64,000 nt of DNA from assembly GCA_903935095.1 (NCBI GenBank), contig CAIZQH010000021.1:62001-126000 (forward strand), given 5' to 3'. The DNA is from an uncultured Flavobacteriales bacterium. GTDB lineage: Bacteria; Bacteroidota; Bacteroidia; Flavobacteriales_D; Crocinitomicaceae. Positions within the stretch are counted from its first letter, which is position 1. Each line of letters opens with the position of its first letter. A program made the position numbers and the translations under genes. Below, one piece after another: positions 17,372 to 26,191 of the stretch. Under the pieces are notes generated by a model that searched no databases, had not been told where the DNA came from, and was given only the letters and a program-made list of their open reading frames with translations.

Positions 17372-18955
17372 ATGATAACCATGAAAAAGATAATCGCTTT
17401 TACTTTTATTACTGTTTCCTTGTTATTGGTTTCATGTAATAAACAATTAAATCAGTCGCCGAAATACGGTTTAAATGCCGAGGCGGTTTACAGTAATCCA
17501 GACCAATACATCCACGTTTTGGCAAAATTGTATTCTGGTATGTCCATGACGGGAAACCAAGGTCCTGCTGGATCAGCAGATATCGCCGGAATTGACGAAG
17601 GATTCTCTGCATACATTCGTGTATTGTGGAACCTTCAAGAACTCCCAACTGACGAGGCTATCTGTGGATGGAGCGACCCGGGAATTCCAGATTTGAATAA
17701 ATCGCAATGGAATGCAGACAACGTTTGGGTAAAAGGGATGTATTACCGTATTTATTACCAAATCACGCTATGTAATGAGTTTATATGGCAAGCACGCGAA
17801 GAGAAATTGACAACCCGCGGATTCTCTGAGGCAAAGTTGGCGGAGATACGTACCTATCGTGAAGAAGCTCGTTTCTTGCGCGCTTTAGCTTATTACCACG
17901 CAATGGATTTATTTGGTAACGTACCATTCGTGACTGAAAATGACCGAGTAGGCGCTTTCGAACCAGAACAAATTCAACGTGCTGATTTATTCAAATACAT
18001 CGAAGATGAATTGAAAGCTGTGGAGACAACGATGTTGGATCCTTCCGCTGTTCCTTATGGTCGTGCTTCCAAATCAGCAGCACAATCGTTAATGGCAAAA
18101 ATGTACTTGAATGCAGAAGTGTATTTAGGTGCTGGAAATGATCGCTATTCAGAGTGTGCAGTGTATTGTGAGAAAGTCATGAGCTCTGGCGCATTTGCAT
18201 TGGATGATCATTATCAAGATTTGTTTTTAGCGGATAACCAGACTTCTCCTGAGATCATCTTCCCCATCGTTTATAACGGACTTTATTCGCAAACATGGGG
18301 TGGAACAACATTCCTGGTTTGTGCCTCATTAGGAGGAAGCATGGTGGCTGCAAATTATGGTGTAAATGGTAAATGGGGTGGACTTCGTGCTACTGCACCG
18401 TTCATTGATAAATTTGTGGATACCACGCAAGATACACGTTGGATGTTCTATACTACTGGACAACAGAAAGAAATCACGAGTATGTCAACGTTTACTCACG
18501 GTTACGCAAATCCGAAGTTTAAAAACAAAACGTCTACGGGTGGAAACGCAACAAATAACTCAGTTTCACCTCACACGGACATCGATTTCCCTTTATTCCG
18601 TTTAGGAGATGTGTATTTGATGTATGCAGAAGCGCAATTGCGTTTGGGTAACTCAGCAGCAGCAGTTCAATACGTGAATTACATTCGTGAAAGAGGTTAT
18701 GGAAATGCTTCGTTCAATGTTTCGTCATTGACCTTGGATAATATTCTTGATGAGCGTGCACGCGAAATGCAATGGGAAGCAACGAGAAGAACAGATTTAA
18801 TTCGCTTCGGATACTTTACGAGCGGAAGCTATGTTTGGCCATTCAAAGGTGGTGATGTAGCTGGAGTTGCTGTTCCATCGTATGTGAACTTATACCCGAT
18901 TCCAACAGCGGATATCGTATTGAATAGAAACTTGACCCAAAATACGGGTTATTAA
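17372..18955 (+). CDS. susD: SusD/RagB-family glycan-binding outer-membrane lipoprotein
   Basis: The surface lipoprotein that caps SusC and captures glycans. Residues 1-22 form a lipoprotein signal with lipobox LLLVSC. A second in-frame ATG at 17381 (MKKIIAFTF...) is an equally good start and gives a more typical signal peptide. The body shows the SusD alpha-helical TPR-like fold: EARFLRALAYYHAMDLFGNVPF, the KSAAQSLMAKMYLNAEVYLG helix pair, RLGDVYLMYAEAQLRLG, and ILDERAREMQWEATRRTDLIRFG, all classic RagB/SusD blocks. It ends YPIPTADIVLNRNLTQNTGY, the usual family ending. A hairpin terminator follows, so the susCD unit ends here. Confidence 0.96.
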   Translation: MITMKKIIAFTFITVSLLLVSCNKQLNQSPKYGLNAEAVYSNPDQYIHVLAKLYSGMSMTGNQGPAGSADIAGIDEGFSAYIRVLWNLQELPTDEAICGWSDPGIPDLNKSQWNADNVWVKGMYYRIYYQITLCNEFIWQAREEKLTTRGFSEAKLAEIRTYREEARFLRALAYYHAMDLFGNVPFVTENDRVGAFEPEQIQRADLFKYIEDELKAVETTMLDPSAVPYGRASKSAAQSLMAKMYLNAEVYLGAGNDRYSECAVYCEKVMSSGAFALDDHYQDLFLADNQTSPEIIFPIVYNGLYSQTWGGTTFLVCASLGGSMVAANYGVNGKWGGLRATAPFIDKFVDTTQDTRWMFYTTGQQKEITSMSTFTHGYANPKFKNKTSTGGNATNNSVSPHTDIDFPLFRLGDVYLMYAEAQLRLGNSAAAVQYVNYIRERGYGNASFNVSSLTLDNILDERAREMQWEATRRTDLIRFGYFTSGSYVWPFKGGDVAGVAVPSYVNLYPIPTADIVLNRNLTQNTGY

Positions 18956-18977
18956 TCACTCAGATGTTGATTGATGG

Positions 18978-19008
18978 AAAGGGGAGGTCTTCGGGTCTCC
19001 CTTTTTTA
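18978..19008 (+). terminator. Terminator after susD
   Basis: GGGAG (18982-18986) pairs with CTCCC (18997-19001), extended by flanking A and T runs, with a 10-base loop and a six-base T-tract. It separates susD from the convergent operon ending at 19020. Confidence 0.75.
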
Positions 19009-19019
19009 TTGGTAAAAAA

Positions 19020-19697
19020 TTAAAAAGATTTATTGTACGATAAACGAAGCAATGGTTGATTTCCACTGGAACGTTGCCTAAGTCCAACTTGGATCTTTAC
19101 CGATTGTTTTTTGGGAAGTTCAATTTCCATCCCAGCAAAATAACGCCATTGAACCGTTGCTCCGCTGACAAGTACTTCAGTTGGTGTATAAACGACATTC
19201 GCATTCCATCGATAAAAATGCTCGGCACTCACCATTGGACTGAGTGGAAAGTTTTTTATATCGTATCCCAAACTCATTTTGTTTCGCCAAACACTGCTTG
19301 TTTGTTGGCCAACTTGCACCCCCCATTGCTGAATACTTGACCAATTTAAGCTTAATCTTTTTGGACCAATGTCAAAGGCATCCAAAATGGACAATTTAAA
19401 ACCAAGTTGAAACCGTTGCGAAAATCGATCGCCGGCTAAGACCAGTTGATCCCCTTTTTCATTTAACGCTAAACGATAAGAAGCTGTGATTTGAAGTCCA
19501 TCTAATATGCGAACTTGGTGGCTTGCATCAAGGAAAATACGATCGAAACCAAGTCCTAGGTTTTGCCTGTTACCAATTCCAATTCCAGAGGATTGGTTTT
19601 TATTCCATTTTTTAGCCAAACTGATATCCATCCATAGGCCAGTCTGACCAAAGGAGAAGCTACTCCATAAAAGGATGGGTAAAAAGATTTTTTTCAT
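19020..19697 (-). CDS. DUF2490-like putative outer-membrane barrel protein
   Basis: A 225-residue protein from the ATG at 19697; the codon one step further upstream is TTG. It has a signal peptide (MKKIFLPILLWSSFSFGQ). The rest alternates short hydrophobic and polar stretches, with repeated aromatic strands such as ITASYRLAL and WRYFAGMEIEL and a C-terminal aromatic residue (LRLSYNKSF), as expected for an outer-membrane beta-barrel. The opening GLWMDISLAKKWNKN and the RQNL...FDRIFLD pattern recall DUF2490, but I cannot confirm the family. The TGATG overlap with the upstream lipoprotein gene indicates translational coupling within the CotH operon. Function unknown. Confidence 0.6.
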   Translation of the reverse strand: MKKIFLPILLWSSFSFGQTGLWMDISLAKKWNKNQSSGIGIGNRQNLGLGFDRIFLDASHQVRILDGLQITASYRLALNEKGDQLVLAGDRFSQRFQLGFKLSILDAFDIGPKRLSLNWSSIQQWGVQVGQQTSSVWRNKMSLGYDIKNFPLSPMVSAEHFYRWNANVVYTPTEVLVSGATVQWRYFAGMEIELPKKQSVKIQVGLRQRSSGNQPLLRLSYNKSF

Positions 19698-20479
19698 CAA
19701 TAATATATTCCGAGAACTCCCGCGTTAACAATGCTTTTATCTTCAGTAATCGTCACTATTTTCGCTACTTCTTTGTGCATTTCCTCATAAGGTGGAGCCA
19801 TACTAATGACATATACTTTATAGGTTCCCTTCTGTAAATTAGTAAAGAAAAATTCTCCCAATTGATTGGTACGTACATCCTCACTAGAGTAGCTATTATC
19901 CCCATAACACAAATAAACACGTTTTTCAGCCATGCTTAAAACACCTGTTTGCAGAAAGTCAGCTACTCCTTGATTGGAAACATCAACGGCAAAGTTGGTC
20001 GTACCGTTATCTGGATCAACAACATTACCTCTACTTTTCCAAGAAAGTGTTAAGATGTCTTGCTGCAGCGATAAATTGGCGCTTAAAACTCCCACAGACT
20101 CTAGTTTTGCTTTGACAGCTTGAGCGATTTCCACATTTGAATCACTATAATTGAAGATAACTTCTAATCCAATTCTTCCCTGTAAATTCGGATTTGCGGG
20201 AGAAATCCAAGTTGGATTCGAGAAATAGATGTAGTAATTTGCGCCGTAAGTTAGATCATTTAATAAAAAGTAATCACCATGTTCGAGTTGCGATCCCCCA
20301 GTAAAGGTGATGTGCTGGATTTCATTTTCACCTTGTTTGAAATCTTGCCCTGTAACAATTCCTTTAATCGCGGATGTGCCTCCAGGACCCACCATTTTCT
20401 TTACACAAGAAAAATGAAAGAAAATAAGCACCATGCCTAATGATAGATATAGTCCTTTAGTTTTTAATGATTTTTGCAT
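19697..20479 (-). CDS. Uncharacterised lipoprotein of the CotH operon
   Basis: I do not recognise this 260-residue protein. I chose the ATG at 20479 (MQKSLKTKGLYLSLGMVLIF...), overlapping the end of the CotH gene by 23 bases; ATGs at 20488 and 20518 are further back. A hydrophobic stretch ends FFHFSC, a plausible lipobox, followed by VKKMVGPGG. The N-terminal half opens with AIKGIVTGQDF, and the C-terminal part has the pattern TNQLGEFFFTNLQKGTYKVYVIS. Both resemble the carboxypeptidase-regulatory/prealbumin-like beta-sandwich seen in many Bacteroidota surface proteins. Between them is a segment with helical and coil character. It probably sits in the outer membrane beside its operon partners. 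No catalytic motif is evident. Confidence 0.7.
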   Translation of the reverse strand: MQKSLKTKGLYLSLGMVLIFFHFSCVKKMVGPGGTSAIKGIVTGQDFKQGENEIQHITFTGGSQLEHGDYFLLNDLTYGANYYIYFSNPTWISPANPNLQGRIGLEVIFNYSDSNVEIAQAVKAKLESVGVLSANLSLQQDILTLSWKSRGNVVDPDNGTTNFAVDVSNQGVADFLQTGVLSMAEKRVYLCYGDNSYSSEDVRTNQLGEFFFTNLQKGTYKVYVISMAPPYEEMHKEVAKIVTITEDKSIVNAGVLGIYY

Positions 20480-22628
20480 AAATACCATGTTTTGTTTCAA
20501 TAATAAAATAAATTCCATTGGCTAAATCCGATAGATCAATGGTTGATTGTGACTGATTTATTGGGATGATTCGAATAGTTTTTCCGGAAAAATCCCTCAA
20601 TTCCAAGTGGCTATCGGAGGAGATTCCGGAAATTGTGACAAAATCTTGTGTAGGATTCGGGACGATTTTCAATGTGGATTTAAGCGATTCTACTCCAAGA
20701 GAGGAACACGCACCAAACATATTTGCATCCATCCAAGCAGTTCTCGCTAGAATCCAATTTTTCATATAGGTAATTTCCTCTTGATAGGTATTGCCTACAT
20801 AGTTGTTTGGCCAGACATATACCCCAAGGATGGGCCAACGATTGTAATTGCGAGCAGCGGCATCTGTTAACATCGTCGCCATGGAATCAATATAATGAAT
20901 TAAGCTTGAATCGCTTAAGATACTCGTGCGAAGATCGGTCCAACGGCAATGGACATTATTCGCAAAAACGGTATCCTGCAGCATGCGATTGAACCAAAAT
21001 GGATTCATATTAGCACCATTTCCTTGGCAAACAGAATTAAAATTAATTTCCCAGCCAGATGTTTGTCCACCTTGACAATAATTCGAATTCCCCCAGCCTA
21101 AGTTAAAATCCCACAAGGGTCCAGCGAAAAGTTTTCCGCCCTCACTGAACCTTTTCTTATGTAAAAATGTAGAAATGCGGTATCCATCAACATTTTTAGA
21201 TAATTCATTGATGAGCATGTAGTCGATAAAGGACAACTCATCTGAAAAAGCCCTGAATCCAGTTTGCGGATTGGCGAAGTTGGTACTTTTCAACACCGTT
21301 TCCCAATTGTCCACGTAATCATGTATGTAATTCAATTGTAGGGGATGTAATTCACTAATGTCTGGATCATGCAGTTGATAATACATTGGTCCGGTACTTG
21401 GAGCTTGAGCCGTAAATGGGGAAGTCCATGCAATAACCCCGCCTTCCGTTGTTTTGTCTATTTTAAGAATGTATCCACCTGTGAGGTGATTATCCAGTGT
21501 GTCAGTATAAAGAAGCGGGTCCACATTTACACGTCCTGGATTTATTTTGATCCGTTCCATTAAAACATAAACACCTATATACGAGCCGTTCAATATTACT
21601 TCACACAACTTTGTCCTTGGCGCATATTGCCCCATTTGTCGTCCAAGCTCGTACGTAAGAACATTTCGTATCATGGCTTTATCCGTATAGGGCGCATAAA
21701 GAATCCAATCATTATCGCTCGGCCAATCGAAAAGGGAAACGTTGTAATTAACCGAATCTGGCCCACGTGTTTCTACTGCATAAGATTTCATGGGAAAAGT
21801 ATTCGAAGACGAACCTCTTTTTTCGATTGCGATTTGACCGTAAAATTCATTATAGGGATCGGATAGGGAATTCATTTGGTTATCGCCGTTGAAAATAATT
21901 CCCATGGTCCCGTCTATTTTTGGCTCATCGGGAATGTCAACATTATACGTGTCAAGTACGACAATTGGCAAATTGGAACTTGTTAATATAAATGGCGGTG
22001 TAAACCAGCTTGGAATGGGTCCGTAGGTGATGCTCGGATTATTCACGGCGACACTTAAAAAGTTTCGGCAGGTGAAGTCAGTTGAATTTGCGAGTTGATT
22101 ATGAACCTCTACACAGAAAACATTCGTGCCATTCACCAAAAGTCCGCTTAATTGATTTTGATTAAAGATCAGTTGATCTGGCTGTTGATTCTGATAGAGT
22201 TTGGCTTCATGTGAAATGTTTGCCAATTGATTGAATGTAGGTTGACCTGTTCCAGAAAGGCCATTTCGCGCAACCTCTGTTCCGTTTAAATAAGCGACAA
22301 AACCGTCATCGTAATCAAAATGAAGTGCTAGCGCAACGATTTGATTGAGGTTTGCTATGTTGAATTCAATTCTAGTGTAAACTGAAACGGCGGAACTTGG
22401 TAAAATAGTGTTGTCGTCTCCATCCCCATATCCAAATCCACCGATTCCCTGTAACCATGAATTTACGGTAAATGAAGGAGTTAACCATTCAGGGGAAGAT
22501 GCGGAAGTCGGAACTTGATAATACCAAGAGCTGTTGTCTTTTACAATGGTTTCCCAGTGATGCACTTGGGTATGTGCAGTGGCAAACAAAAGACATAGGA
22601 ATAAACTGAAAACCCGAATAAATTTCAT
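20457..22628 (-). CDS. CotH kinase family protein with T9SS sorting domain
   Basis: This is a large (723-residue) secreted CotH-family protein. The ATG at 22628 opens a signal peptide (ending FATAHTQ). A jelly-roll domain (about 22-190) includes FGYGDGDDNT and FDYDDGFVAYLNGTEVARNG, a pattern seen before many bacterial CotH domains. The CotH domain (about 215-600) shows IEKRGSSSNTFPMKSYAVE, DWILYAPYTDKAMIRN, the catalytic-loop-like NVDGYRISTFLHK and GPLWDFNLGWGN. The last 75 residues are a T9SS type A tail (IVPNPTQDF ... LRDFSGKTI ... LANGIYFII ... KIIKN). It heads a three-gene operon with a lipoprotein and a barrel-like protein. A -7 box sits 5 bases before the ATG. Kinase activity is known for some CotH proteins; here it is inferred. 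Confidence 0.88.
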   Translation of the reverse strand: MKFIRVFSLFLCLLFATAHTQVHHWETIVKDNSSWYYQVPTSASSPEWLTPSFTVNSWLQGIGGFGYGDGDDNTILPSSAVSVYTRIEFNIANLNQIVALALHFDYDDGFVAYLNGTEVARNGLSGTGQPTFNQLANISHEAKLYQNQQPDQLIFNQNQLSGLLVNGTNVFCVEVHNQLANSTDFTCRNFLSVAVNNPSITYGPIPSWFTPPFILTSSNLPIVVLDTYNVDIPDEPKIDGTMGIIFNGDNQMNSLSDPYNEFYGQIAIEKRGSSSNTFPMKSYAVETRGPDSVNYNVSLFDWPSDNDWILYAPYTDKAMIRNVLTYELGRQMGQYAPRTKLCEVILNGSYIGVYVLMERIKINPGRVNVDPLLYTDTLDNHLTGGYILKIDKTTEGGVIAWTSPFTAQAPSTGPMYYQLHDPDISELHPLQLNYIHDYVDNWETVLKSTNFANPQTGFRAFSDELSFIDYMLINELSKNVDGYRISTFLHKKRFSEGGKLFAGPLWDFNLGWGNSNYCQGGQTSGWEINFNSVCQGNGANMNPFWFNRMLQDTVFANNVHCRWTDLRTSILSDSSLIHYIDSMATMLTDAAARNYNRWPILGVYVWPNNYVGNTYQEEITYMKNWILARTAWMDANMFGACSSLGVESLKSTLKIVPNPTQDFVTISGISSDSHLELRDFSGKTIRIIPINQSQSTIDLSDLANGIYFIIETKHGIYAKIIKN

Positions 22629-22633
22629 CAACT

Positions 22634-22641
22634 CAAAGGTA
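22634..22641 (-). promoter_or_regulatory. Candidate -7 box abutting the CotH operon start
   Basis: Minus-strand TACCTTTG, a full TAnnTTTG match, ends 5 bases before the ATG at 22628 and lies in the 14-base gap after lnt. It predicts a leaderless or nearly leaderless mRNA. No -33 TTTG is seen at normal spacing. Confidence 0.5.
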
Positions 22642-22642
22642 C

Positions 22643-24244
22643 CTATTTCTTTTTACTTAACATAACCTTAACAATGGTGATGGCGCATACAAGTAGGCCC
22701 AAAATGGCGGATAAAACACCGAGGTAATCTCCGTGTTTGGAGTAGAATGTGACATGGCTCAAAAGTGGAATGGAATACTGAAAAGCATCTTCTCCCCAGT
22801 ACTTAGTTTCTTTTTTGATTCGTCCGAATTCATCAAAAACTCCGCTTTTCCCGGTATTCGCACTTCGAATGACCCAACGTCTATTTTCAATGGCGCGCAA
22901 AGAAGAAAAGGAAAAATGCTGTTTGTATCCGGGCGAATCTCCCCACCATCCATCGTTGGTAATCACAGTTAAAAAGGGTGCACTCTGTTTAACTTGCCGC
23001 GATACAAAGTCCCCATAAATGGACTCGTAGCAAATAATCGGAGCGAGAATAGGATCTGATTTGAAAACTTTCGGCGATTTTTCAATACCTAAAGTCCCAG
23101 AAGTCCCACCATTTTCAATCGCTAATGTCTCCAAAAAAGGAAATAAATTGGAAAAAGGAATCATTTCGACACCGGGAACTAATTTAGATTTATGGATGAA
23201 TGAGGGCATTCCCTTTTGTGGAATGTAAAGGGAACTATTATAACTTTCATAGAATATTCTTTGTTCAGGAATGTAAATACTCGCACGGGAATGTTTGGTA
23301 TCGAATAGTTCCACGGTGGAAGCGCCAATCAATAATTCGGCATCCCCCCATTTTTTCATTTCGTCCTGGATCAGTGAGTAAAATGAGAGTCCTTGTAATC
23401 GCGATTCGATAAACCCTTGACTTATCGCTGTTTCTGGTCCAATGACTAAATCGGTGGTGGAATCCACAACCGAATTCGCTAGATTAAAAAATCGTTGAAG
23501 TTGCTGTTCATTGCTCGTTCCTAAGGCAAACTTCTCATTGTACGGATCAATGTTGGGTTGAATGACAGCGACACGGTAGAAATCTGCTCCTTTGTAAAAT
23601 TGAAGGATTGGTAAGTGGAATACACTAATCATAATTGGAGTAAGTAGGCTGATAGAAGTGCCTAGCAACCAATAATTCCATGCCTTTCCCTTCTTCATCC
23701 ATAGAGAGCGCATCCACAGAAACACAAAGATGTTGACAATGAGTATCCAAATGCTTCCGCCAAATACTCCCGTATATTCATACCATTGTATCCATGTGGT
23801 GCGAATACTGAAAAAATTTCCCAGCGTTAACCAAGGCCAGGATAAGTCCCAGTTGAAATGAAAATATTCAAAACTGATCCAAATCGGAATGAGTGTCCAG
23901 ATTGCCCAATTGGATTTTAGTCCTTTCTTCACGAAATGAAAAAGCACAAACGTCAGCGACATGAACAAAGTGTTAAAGACAAAAGCGAGCAGTGCACCAA
24001 TAATGGAGGAATTAGCTACCCACCAAGTTGTCACTAAATTGAAGATTAAAAAAGCAATATACGTTTGAAGGAACAAGTGCCATCCGCCTTTGGATTTCGC
24101 TTGTAAATCTTGGGATAGAAACAAGAGCGGGACAAAGCCAATAAAAACGAGGGGCGTGATGCTTCCTGTAAAAGGGAAGGAAATGCTCAAAAGGAGTCCT
24201 GAACAAAGGCTCAATAGGTAACGTTGCGCTCGGGAAAAGTTCAT
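22643..24244 (-). CDS. lnt: Apolipoprotein N-acyltransferase
   Basis: Lnt adds the third acyl chain to the N-terminal cysteine of lipoproteins in the inner membrane. The 533-residue protein has six or more N-terminal membrane segments (about 10-220), a periplasmic carbon-nitrogen hydrolase domain (about 225-490) and a final membrane helix (about 505-525). The catalytic triad is visible as Glu in VIGPETAI, Lys in HKSKLVPGVE and Cys in IICYESIYGDF. The conserved block NDGWWGDSPG...H..FSSLRAIENRRWVIRSANTGKSG follows. It is separated from the ribosomal genes upstream by a terminator, and I see no clear -7 box of its own. Confidence 0.95.
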   Translation of the reverse strand: MNFSRAQRYLLSLCSGLLLSISFPFTGSITPLVFIGFVPLLFLSQDLQAKSKGGWHLFLQTYIAFLIFNLVTTWWVANSSIIGALLAFVFNTLFMSLTFVLFHFVKKGLKSNWAIWTLIPIWISFEYFHFNWDLSWPWLTLGNFFSIRTTWIQWYEYTGVFGGSIWILIVNIFVFLWMRSLWMKKGKAWNYWLLGTSISLLTPIMISVFHLPILQFYKGADFYRVAVIQPNIDPYNEKFALGTSNEQQLQRFFNLANSVVDSTTDLVIGPETAISQGFIESRLQGLSFYSLIQDEMKKWGDAELLIGASTVELFDTKHSRASIYIPEQRIFYESYNSSLYIPQKGMPSFIHKSKLVPGVEMIPFSNLFPFLETLAIENGGTSGTLGIEKSPKVFKSDPILAPIICYESIYGDFVSRQVKQSAPFLTVITNDGWWGDSPGYKQHFSFSSLRAIENRRWVIRSANTGKSGVFDEFGRIKKETKYWGEDAFQYSIPLLSHVTFYSKHGDYLGVLSAILGLLVCAITIVKVMLSKKK

Positions 24245-24306
24245 GTATTCTGTTTGAATAAAGGTAGTGAAATTGTCTAAATGAAGGAGTCGCCAATTTC
24301 GTGGAC

Positions 24307-24335
24307 AAAAAAAAAGACCGCAATTGCGGTCTTTT
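24307..24335 (-). terminator. Intrinsic terminator after rplU-rpmA
   Basis: The palindrome AAAAGACCGCAATTGCGGTCTTTT (24312-24335) is followed on the minus strand by a run of T residues (A on plus from 24307). It lies just after the rpmA stop and separates rpmA from lnt. Confidence 0.9.
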
Positions 24336-24354
24336 AAATGATATCATCTGTTTC

Positions 24355-24624
24355 TTATGCAGTTGCAGCTTCAAATGGAACTACAGATACAAATGAACGA
24401 TTGTCTTTTTTCTTACGAAATTCTACTAAACCATCCGTTAAAGCAAACAATGTGTGGTCTTTTCCAATTCCAACATTGTTTCCTGGGTGATGTTGCGTTC
24501 CTCTCTGACGAACAATAATGTTTCCTGAGATTGCTGCTTGTCCACCAAAAATTTTCACACCTAAGCGTTTGCTATGTGATTCACGACCGTTTTTCGAACT
24601 ACCGACTCCTTTTTTGTGTGCCAT
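24355..24624 (-). CDS. rpmA: 50S ribosomal protein L27
   Basis: L27 lies near the peptidyl-transferase centre of the large subunit. The 89-residue protein starts [20 protein letters not shown], the unprocessed form typical of Gram-negative bacteria (no Firmicutes-type leader to be cleaved). It continues [36 protein letters not shown], then a lysine-rich strand. It follows rplU by 33 bases in the standard L21-L27 order. Confidence 0.97.
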   Translation of the reverse strand: MAHKKGVGSSKNGRESHSKRLGVKIFGGQAAISGNIIVRQRGTQHHPGNNVGIGKDHTLFALTDGLVEFRKKKDNRSFVSVVPFEAATA

Positions 24625-24657
24625 GGTTTCTCTATATTATTCCTGAATACAGGATGT

Positions 24658-24969
24658 TTATGCTTTAATATTTGTAATTGTAATTGCAGTAAACTGCTGA
24701 CGGTGACCGTTTCTTTTTCTGTAACCTTTTCTACGTTTCTTTTTGAAAATAATTACTTTGTCTCCTTTAACGTGATCAATTACCGTTGCGGTAATGATTG
24801 CGCCTTCTATAGCTGGGGCGCCAAGAGTGATTTTGCCATCATTGTCTATTAACATAACACGATCGAATTCTAATTTCTCACCTGCTTCTGCTGCTAAACG
24901 ATGAACAAAAACCTTTTGGTCTTTTTGCACCTTAAACTGCTGCCCTGCTATCTCTACAATTGCGTACAT
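24658..24969 (-). CDS. rplU: 50S ribosomal protein L21
   Basis: L21 binds 23S rRNA in the large subunit. The 103-residue product has the family start [18 protein letters not shown], the central [19 protein letters not shown], and the basic C-terminal loop [18 protein letters not shown] that contacts RNA. It is the first gene of an rplU-rpmA pair with a well-formed promoter and a 41-base leader. Confidence 0.97.
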   Translation of the reverse strand: MYAIVEIAGQQFKVQKDQKVFVHRLAAEAGEKLEFDRVMLIDNDGKITLGAPAIEGAIITATVIDHVKGDKVIIFKKKRRKGYRKRNGHRQQFTAITITNIKA

Positions 24970-25010
24970 ATAGCTTGATTTAATTTATTAATTCATCCAA
25001 AATTGGAGGG

Positions 25011-25041
25011 CAAATATACATATTTAATTTTATATGCCAAA
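25011..25041 (-). promoter_or_regulatory. rplU-rpmA promoter
   Basis: On the minus strand TTTG (25038-25041) and TATATTTG (25011-25018) are separated by 19 bases, a complete match to the Bacteroidota housekeeping consensus. Confidence 0.75.
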
Positions 25042-25056
25042 CGAATGCAATCTTTT

Positions 25057-25992
25057 TCATCTAGAATTACTTGGTTTTTGACACTTTTTTAAGATTAGGT
25101 GTCCGTAATTTGCGAGAAGTACCCCAAAAATGACAATAAACATGCACAATACTTGTGTTTTCGAAATGCTTTCGTGAAAGTACGTACCTATCATAACTGC
25201 GACAATTGGAATGAGGTAGGTGACGCTACTCGCAAAAAGCGCGGAAGAGGATTGAATAATTCCATTGAATAAAAAAACGGCAAACGCTGTTCCAACGACC
25301 GCAAGAATGACAACAGCAGCGAAACCATTCATCGCATCGGGATTCCGTTTAAAAACGGAAATCACGTCGAAGGCAAAGAATCCAATGATCGATGGGATAA
25401 AAACAGTGGCGAATCCACCAGCGGCGACATGGATAGGTTTGTAAGCAGAAAGTTTAAACTTGATGGTATTTAAACTAATTCCGTAAAGCAACGTGGCTAA
25501 TACAATAGCTAACGAAGGAAGGAGTTCCCCCGAATGCGCGGAAACATCTCCGCCAGTGAATACTAAAACTGTAATCCCACCAAATCCAATAATGGTTCCC
25601 ATTACCTGAAAGCGCGTAATCTTGTTCGCGAAGAATACAAATCCAACAAGCAAGGTGAAAATAGGTGTAAAGCTGTTCATAATGCCCGCTAACCCAGATG
25701 AAATGTGTGTTTCTGCATATGTAAATAAAAAAGCCGGAATGAAATTTCCACATACTCCCACAATGCAAAAATAGCGAAGGTCCTTCGGGTCTTTTAATTG
25801 CCTCAATACTTGAATAGAAAAAGGGAGGAGGACGAGTCCAGCAATGAGCATGCGCATCGCGCCAACTTGTGTGGAAGAAAAAATTGCCTCATGTTGCTCA
25901 TTGAACATGCCCTTTTTCATGAGGATAAATGAACTCCCCCAGATGCAAGCGAGTAAGACGAGTAACAACCAACTTTTCAAATTGCTTTTCAT
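25057..25992 (-). CDS. DMT superfamily (EamA) transporter
   Basis: A 311-residue inner-membrane protein with ten predicted hydrophobic segments arranged as two EamA repeats of about 140 residues. It starts WLLLVLLACIWGSSFILMKKG, the usual EamA opening, and the second repeat shows VILAVVGTAFAVFLFNGIIQ and the YLIPIVAVMIG pattern. Members export amino acids, nucleosides or other metabolites by proton exchange; the substrate here cannot be read from sequence. A -7 box lies 4 bases before the ATG. It is transcribed away from mraZ, so 25993-26239 is a divergent regulatory region. Confidence 0.9.
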   Translation of the reverse strand: MKSNLKSWLLLVLLACIWGSSFILMKKGMFNEQHEAIFSSTQVGAMRMLIAGLVLLPFSIQVLRQLKDPKDLRYFCIVGVCGNFIPAFLFTYAETHISSGLAGIMNSFTPIFTLLVGFVFFANKITRFQVMGTIIGFGGITVLVFTGGDVSAHSGELLPSLAIVLATLLYGISLNTIKFKLSAYKPIHVAAGGFATVFIPSIIGFFAFDVISVFKRNPDAMNGFAAVVILAVVGTAFAVFLFNGIIQSSSALFASSVTYLIPIVAVMIGTYFHESISKTQVLCMFIVIFGVLLANYGHLILKKCQKPSNSR

Positions 25993-25996
25993 GCGT

Positions 25997-26004
25997 CAAA
26001 AGTA
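25997..26004 (-). promoter_or_regulatory. Candidate -7 box abutting the DMT transporter start
   Basis: Minus-strand TACTTTTG ends 4 bases before the ATG at 25992, again predicting a leaderless mRNA. No -33 TTTG at normal spacing. Confidence 0.5.
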
Positions 26005-26067
26005 CATATTATTTCAGGCCTGAAATTGTGAATAAGTAGGGCGAAACAAACAATATGTTAAAAAGTA

Positions 26068-26082
26068 TCCCACATATTCCCA
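26068..26082 (-). promoter_or_regulatory. Possible upstream MraZ-type repeat pair
   Basis: Read on the minus strand, TGGGA occurs twice with a 5-base spacer (a 10-base period), the layout described for MraZ boxes in E. coli. It lies upstream of the mraZ promoter in the opposite orientation to the plus-strand pair at 26192-26208. Two short repeats could arise by chance. Confidence 0.35.
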
Positions 26083-26129
26083 CAATTCCTTTTAAAACAT
26101 GATATATAAAGGATTTTATCCACGTGCAT

Positions 26130-26160
26130 TTTGTTTAAAACGAAACATTAAATACCTTTG
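26130..26160 (+). promoter_or_regulatory. dcw cluster promoter (PmraZ)
   Basis: TTTG (26130-26133) and TACCTTTG (26153-26160), with a 19-base spacer, match the Bacteroidota consensus exactly. The predicted start near 26165 gives a leader of about 75 bases that contains the repeat pair at 26192-26208. Confidence 0.75.
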
Positions 26161-26191
26161 TACGTTAGAAGTTATGAACAATTAAAAATCC

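Noticed and set aside
26115-26124. DnaA-box-like TTATCCACG and nearby TATTCCCACA upstream of mraZ
   Set aside because: Only single imperfect matches, no cluster, no dnaA, dnaN or rpmH nearby, and the surrounding features fit the mraZ promoter. No sign of a replication origin.
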